Positions 60,316 through 64,000 of a stretch of 64,000 nt of DNA are shown here, one piece after another (position 1 is the stretch's first letter; the number at the start of each line of letters is the position of its first letter). This DNA is from Mycobacterium noviomagense. GTDB lineage: Bacteria; Actinomycetota; Actinomycetes; Mycobacteriales; Mycobacteriaceae. The notes below the pieces were generated by a model. The model was not told the origin of the DNA. It made no database searches and worked only from the letters and a program-made list of their open reading frames with translations. Both the position numbers and the translations under genes were made by a program. The stretch is from positions 1,922,001 through 1,986,000 of the forward strand of contig NZ_AP022583.1 in the NCBI RefSeq assembly GCF_010731635.1, in the 5' to 3' direction.

Positions 60316-60783
60316 ATGACCGCCGCACCCGATGCCGCCCAGGTTGTCGAGATGATGAACGCCGCAATGCCGTCCACCATCCCCACTGCCCACCAGATGG
60401 GCGTGCGAGTCGTCGAGGCGCGCCGCGGGTACGCCGCCGTCACCGTGCCCGCCGAGGGCAACGGCAACCACTTCGGCGTCGTCTACGCCGGTGTGCAGTT
60501 CACCGTTGCCGAAATGTTGGGCGGCGTCATTGCGCTGAGCACCTTCGACAACGCCAAGTACTTCCCGTTGGTCAAAAATGTCGACATCAAGTTCGTCGGC
60601 ATGGCGCGATCGCAGCTGCGGGCTGAAGCCAGCCTCGACGAGGAGACGATCAGCCGCGTCGAAACCGAAGCCGACGAACGCGGAAAGGCGGACTTCACAC
60701 TGGAAGCGGTGGTGACCGACGCAGACGGTAAGACCGTCGCAACCGCTCGCGGCCTCTATCAGCTGCGCGCGCAAGGAAAGTAG
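60316..60783 (+). CDS. Hotdog-fold thioesterase-like protein (DUF4442/PaaI type)
   Basis: 155 residues from ATG 60316 (MTAAPDAAQVVEMMNAAMPS). The hotdog pattern is present: GVRVVEARRGYAAVTVPAEGNGNHFGVVYAGVQFTVAEMLGGVIAL (about residues 29-73) has the HxGxxxAG...E-like active-site arrangement, with NHFGVVYAG and the Glu in the central helix. A strand pair VKNVDIKFVGMARSQLRAEASL follows. Such proteins hydrolyse acyl- or aryl-CoA thioesters. It lies 22 bases after cyp138 in the same direction and may be cotranscribed. Its end is four bases from the convergent methyltransferase stop. Confidence 0.82.
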   Translation: MTAAPDAAQVVEMMNAAMPSTIPTAHQMGVRVVEARRGYAAVTVPAEGNGNHFGVVYAGVQFTVAEMLGGVIALSTFDNAKYFPLVKNVDIKFVGMARSQLRAEASLDEETISRVETEADERGKADFTLEAVVTDADGKTVATARGLYQLRAQGK

Positions 60784-60786
60784 TCG

Positions 60787-61608
60787 TTAGCCCTCAGCGG
60801 TAGTTGCTCGTGCGATGCCTTGGATGGCGCGAAGCCGTCTCTCAGCGAGGGCGTGAGTGAGGTTCTTGGCTTTCCGCGCGAAGTCAGGCACGAATGCGTG
60901 CAGTCCGAGTGGACTCGGGGGCAGCGACAGCAGCGTCTGCATCGTTGTGCTTGCCTGATCGGTCAGGTCATCCCAGTGCTCGATCGTGAATCCCGACGAC
61001 TCAATGAGCCCGCGCAACCGATCCGCAGTAACCAGGTGGCTGAGGCCGGGTTGGTCGGCCCATGGCAGCGGGTAGTCGACTTCCCCGTCGTCACCCGCCG
61101 CAATATCCCAAACGGCAAGCCGACCCCCGGCAGCGAGCACCCGGCGGGCCTCCCGGTAAAGGCGTGGTTTGTCAGCCACATTCATCTGCACATGCTGACT
61201 GAAGACGACCTGGAAGGTGCTGTCGGTAAAGGGCAGTTCGGTGACATCTGCTTGCCGAACGGAAATCCGCTTGTCCAACGAGACAAGTCGGTTGAGCCAG
61301 TTGGCCGTCTCGCAGTACTCCTCGGTCAAATCGACGGCGCTGACCTTGCACCCGCACCGGTCGGCGACATAGCGGGCGGTACCGCCAATCCCGGTGCCGG
61401 CGTCAAGCACCGCGTCTTCGAGGGATATGCCGAGCATGTCGACCAGTTGGCTTGTCGCGATGCGACCCATGGTGTGGAAGTCTTCGAGCGCCCACAGGTC
61501 TGCTGGCGCAAGGTGGTTGAGGTCCTTTCCGGCGGCGATGAGCGCCTGCTCGATGGCGCGCCGCGATACGCCGGTCGAGTAGTGGGTACGGATTTGCGTG
61601 CGATTCAT
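60787..61608 (-). CDS. SAM-dependent methyltransferase (MPBQ/gamma-tocopherol-like branch)
   Basis: 273 residues from ATG 61608, with GAAGGAGCAGAG directly upstream. Motif I is VLDAGTGIGGTARYVADRCG (about residues 65-84). The acidic motif is VSAVDLTEEYCETAN, and VFSQHVQMNVADKPRLYREARRVLAAGGRLAVWDI covers motifs II and III. The N-terminal ...HYSTGVSRRAIEQALIAAGKDL and a HFHTMGR-type helix recall tocopherol/sarcosine-type methyltransferases. The substrate is unknown. An NmrA-type protein is encoded 52 bases upstream on the same strand. The two are likely cotranscribed. Confidence 0.87.
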   Translation of the reverse strand: MNRTQIRTHYSTGVSRRAIEQALIAAGKDLNHLAPADLWALEDFHTMGRIATSQLVDMLGISLEDAVLDAGTGIGGTARYVADRCGCKVSAVDLTEEYCETANWLNRLVSLDKRISVRQADVTELPFTDSTFQVVFSQHVQMNVADKPRLYREARRVLAAGGRLAVWDIAAGDDGEVDYPLPWADQPGLSHLVTADRLRGLIESSGFTIEHWDDLTDQASTTMQTLLSLPPSPLGLHAFVPDFARKAKNLTHALAERRLRAIQGIARATTAEG

Positions 61609-61660
61609 CTCTGCTCCTTCGGGATTGGTTTGGGGGCAACCGAATTGCCGCAGTACGCGG

Positions 61661-62779
61661 CTAGGCGGATGCTGGGTGGGTCTCCAGTGATCCGAACTGA
61701 CGCTGGGTCGGGACGGCCTGTGCGTGGTGTTCGTTTCGCCAGACCGCGGATTGTCCCGAAAGCCGAGGATGCGCGGGCTGGGGATGCTGTTGTCGTCGAT
61801 CGAAGCTGTCGAGACGGTGCATCGGCACAATGCCGACCAACATGAACTCCCACAAGCGATGGATGAAATTGCCGGCGGTACGTCGGGAATCCGGGCCGGT
61901 GACGTAGCGGCGTGCGATTGTCAGAAAGTCTTCGGGCTCAACGCCGACGACATCGCGGACATGAGTCGTTGGGCCACCGACCTCCCACGTACCCAGCGCG
62001 TACTCGGGCAGGTAGTGGCGCAAACTGGACTCGAAGAACATATCCGCCCCGAGCCGCTTGGCGTTGACGCGGATGGCGCGCATGAACATCCATTGAGGAA
62101 TGTCGATGTGACGCACGCGGCGGCCTAGCGCTTCACCCACCGCTTCGGCAATGTCGGCTCCCGACAACATCGTCGGACCTGTCGGGCGATAGGCCCGGCC
62201 ATCATGGCGGTGGGGGTCAAGCAAAGCGCTTACCGCAACGCGCGCGATATCTTCGTTGGACGGAGGCGCATTGCGGCCGGCCCCAGTCGGCACCGGCAAC
62301 ACACCGAGCTGGGCGGCCAGCGGAACAAGCTGCAGGTAGTTGTCGGCGAAGAACCCGGGATCAACCGAGACATGGGCAGTGTCCGGCAGCAGATCGAACA
62401 GTCTGGCTGTCAGCCAGGCATGCCGGGTCATCAAAGATGGATGCTCAGGGCTGGCCAGCCACTGGCCCAACGCCACCACTGCCTTCACGCCTGAGCGCCG
62501 CGCGGCCACGGCAAAGGCAACCGCACTGTCCAGCGCATGCGGGTGGTACGGGGGATTGAAATATAGCCGGTCGACGCCGTCCAACGCGGCCTGAACCTGC
62601 TGGATGTCGAACATGTCCGCGGCGACGACTTCAGCGCCAAGGGTCTGCAGCCGGGCACTGCGTGCATCATGGCGGTGCACCATCGCCCTGGTTGGCACGT
62701 CCTTCTCCAACAGTTGGGCAGCAACCGCACTGCCGATCCTGCCCGTGGCGCCGGTTACCAGCACGCGAGTGTTTGTCAT
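61661..62779 (-). CDS. NmrA-type NAD(P)-binding protein
   Basis: 372 residues from ATG 62779 (MTNTRVLVTGATGRIGSAVAAQLLE). The Rossmann start VTGATGRIGS (about residues 8-17), VPTRAMVHRHD (the basic residues of an NADP site), VVAADMFDIQQV and VDRLYFNPPYHPHAL are typical of NmrA/HSCARG atypical SDRs, and the catalytic Tyr-x-x-x-Lys is absent. The domain ends near residue 320. The final 50 residues (HRLDSFDRRQQHPQPAHPR and beyond) are His/Gln/Pro-rich without a family look, and may be read-through past a lost stop. It may act as a redox sensor or oxidoreductase. It lies upstream of the methyltransferase gene. Confidence 0.8.
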   Translation of the reverse strand: MTNTRVLVTGATGRIGSAVAAQLLEKDVPTRAMVHRHDARSARLQTLGAEVVAADMFDIQQVQAALDGVDRLYFNPPYHPHALDSAVAFAVAARRSGVKAVVALGQWLASPEHPSLMTRHAWLTARLFDLLPDTAHVSVDPGFFADNYLQLVPLAAQLGVLPVPTGAGRNAPPSNEDIARVAVSALLDPHRHDGRAYRPTGPTMLSGADIAEAVGEALGRRVRHIDIPQWMFMRAIRVNAKRLGADMFFESSLRHYLPEYALGTWEVGGPTTHVRDVVGVEPEDFLTIARRYVTGPDSRRTAGNFIHRLWEFMLVGIVPMHRLDSFDRRQQHPQPAHPRLSGQSAVWRNEHHAQAVPTQRQFGSLETHPASA

Positions 62780-62816
62780 CAGATTTCCTGTCTCCTAGTT
62801 GGACCAACGCTGTTAC

Positions 62817-64000
62817 TCAGCGAAGTGTGTGGGTCATCGAGCGGCCATGGCCCGGAACCTCGTTGTGCTGCACATGCTTTCCGTCACGCGATGGCCCGCG
62901 CGATTCGGGCCGTCCTGTGAACTCGGGTGCGGATCGGTGTTCTCGCGCGGGCAGCAGCGCCGCAACCGCGACCGCTGCGGCAAGCGCGATAGCGGCGCAG
63001 ACCAGTGAGCCGATCTGCATGCCATCGAGGAAGGCGTGGTTGACAGCGCCACGAACGTCGGTCACCCGCGCCGCGGGCAGTTGCCCAATAACCTTGTAGG
63101 CGGCGGCCATTGAGTGTTGCATCGTCGACCGGACGTTTCCGGGAAGCGCCGCCAGCGACGACGCGGAGCCGATGCGGCCGGAGTACACCGAGGCGAACAC
63201 GCTTCCCACAATCGCGACGCCGAGGGTGCCGCCCAGTTCACGTGTGGTGTCGTTGACGGCCGAACCGACGCCGGCCTTGTCGGCGGACAGCGATCCCATG
63301 ATCGCCTCGGTGGCCGGCGCGGTGGTCAGGCCGAGGCCGCCGCCGAGAAGCACCATCTGCGCGGCGACCACGATGTAGGACGTGGCCGCATCGGCGGTGG
63401 ACGCCCATGCCAGGCCGGCCGCGAAGATCCCCAGTCCCGCGGCAACGACCGCCGTGGTGCCGATTCGCTCGACCATCCGTGGACCGACGACGCTGGCGAC
63501 CGCGATCGAGATGGCGACCGGCAATAAGCGCACACCGGTTTCAAACGCGCTGTAGCTCTTGATGAACTGGAAGTACTGGGTGATGACGAAGATGAAGCCG
63601 AACAGGGTAAGGAAGCCCGCCGTCACCGCGAGGCTCCCCCCAGAGAATCGGCGATTGGCGAACACCGACACATCGAGCATCGGATGCGTGCTGCGTCGTT
63701 CCCACAACGCAAAAGCGGCGAGGACAACCGTGGCGATGCCGAAGCCTGTCGCAGCACGTGAGCTGGTCCATCCCCAGTTGGGCGCCTCGATGACGGTGTA
63801 GACCAGCGTGGTCACTCCGACGGCGGACAGGACGAGCCCGGGTATATCGACTTTTGGAGCGGCCGGATCGCGGGAGGTCGGAACGAATAGGATCCCTCCG
63901 AGGATGGCGGCCGTTGCAACCGGCACATTCACCAGAAATATTGAGCCCCAGGAGAAGTGCTCAAGCAGCCAGCCGCCGGTCATCGGCCCGGCAGCGACGC
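62817..64000 (-). CDS. DHA2-family MFS exporter (EmrB-like), N-terminus beyond the window
   Basis: The minus-strand frame enters from the right edge and ends at 62817; about 394 residues are present. The first visible residues, AAGPMTGGWLLEHFSWGSIFLVNVP, are motif C and the following helix of DHA2 (14-helix) drug/H+ antiporters. Later helices include SGGSLAVTAGFLTLFGFIFVITQYFQF, LLPVAISIAVASVVGP, QMVLLGGGLGLTTAPATEAIMGSL and AIALAAAVAVAALLP. The motif GVGSAVNDTTRELGGTLGVAIVGSVF is diagnostic. About 120 residues at the N-terminus are missing. It exports lipophilic compounds across the cytoplasmic membrane. The hydrophilic tail is about 45 residues. Confidence 0.88.
   Translation of the reverse strand, partial: VAAGPMTGGWLLEHFSWGSIFLVNVPVATAAILGGILFVPTSRDPAAPKVDIPGLVLSAVGVTTLVYTVIEAPNWGWTSSRAATGFGIATVVLAAFALWERRSTHPMLDVSVFANRRFSGGSLAVTAGFLTLFGFIFVITQYFQFIKSYSAFETGVRLLPVAISIAVASVVGPRMVERIGTTAVVAAGLGIFAAGLAWASTADAATSYIVVAAQMVLLGGGLGLTTAPATEAIMGSLSADKAGVGSAVNDTTRELGGTLGVAIVGSVFASVYSGRIGSASSLAALPGNVRSTMQHSMAAAYKVIGQLPAARVTDVRGAVNHAFLDGMQIGSLVCAAIALAAAVAVAALLPAREHRSAPEFTGRPESRGPSRDGKHVQHNEVPGHGRSMTHTLR

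Overview
The window is high-GC actinobacterial DNA that I assign to a slow-growing type Mycobacterium. The assignment rests on gene content and order. Read from the sequence, the backbone runs: ctpI N-terminus, an OafA-type acyltransferase, ldtA, fusA2, an F420/PPOX protein, pepA, treS, mak, fbpC (antigen 85), htdZ, fadE1, a GNAT, ephF, its TetR, and cyp138. From memory this is the order of the M. tuberculosis Rv0107c-Rv0136 block. No rRNA, tRNA, CRISPR array, integrase or transposase was seen.

Region 1 (1-1520) is the start of ctpI on the minus strand. Region 2 (about 1.7-25.3 kb) sits between ctpI and the acyltransferase and is accessory. It opens with decayed gene pieces: a frameshifted, truncated DUF899 gene and a chimera of alcohol-dehydrogenase, NTF2-like and SDR fragments. 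A lipid/xenobiotic catabolic zone follows, with four acyl-CoA ligases, an enoyl-CoA hydratase, SDRs and an SRPBCC protein. At its heart is a divergent GntR-controlled cluster (13.4-25.3 kb). The minus arm carries a six-bladed-type lactonase-like beta-propeller and the GntR regulator. The plus arm carries an SDR, a Rieske oxygenase, a type I Baeyer-Villiger monooxygenase, an SDR, a family III CoA-transferase, a ThDP lyase-like enzyme and an aldehyde dehydrogenase. Most neighbours overlap or nearly overlap. I infer a route in which ring hydroxylation and alcohol oxidation feed a Baeyer-Villiger lactone, which is hydrolysed, activated with CoA and shortened, possibly with a 2-hydroxyacyl-CoA-lyase-like step. 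Two near-identical palindromes lie symmetrically in the divergent promoter region.

Region 3 (25.6-35.3 kb) carries the acyltransferase, a quinone-oxidoreductase-like protein, an O-methyltransferase and LdtA. It then holds a small type VII secretion-like locus: an EspC-like protein, a WXG-type protein with a candidate toxin domain broken by a one-base frameshift, and a possible immunity partner. An isochorismatase-like hydrolase and FusA2 follow. Region 4 (35.4-49.7 kb) is mostly core: slipin, F420/PPOX protein, pepA, the treS-mak trehalose/glucan operon, fbpC, a MarR-controlled ABC exporter, a phosphoesterase, htdZ, fadE1, GNAT and an SDR.

Region 5 (49.7-64 kb) holds DUF4185 and DUF427 proteins and a TetR divergent from a ferredoxin-reductase/desaturase pair of the DesA3 type. 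Next come a second TetR divergent from a lipocalin-like protein and an APH-fold kinase-like protein, then ephF, and a TetR divergent from cyp138 with palindromic GGTAC sites. The window ends with a hotdog thioesterase, a methyltransferase, an NmrA-type protein and a truncated DHA2-family exporter. Function and family names come from motif recognition in the translations; no database search was run.
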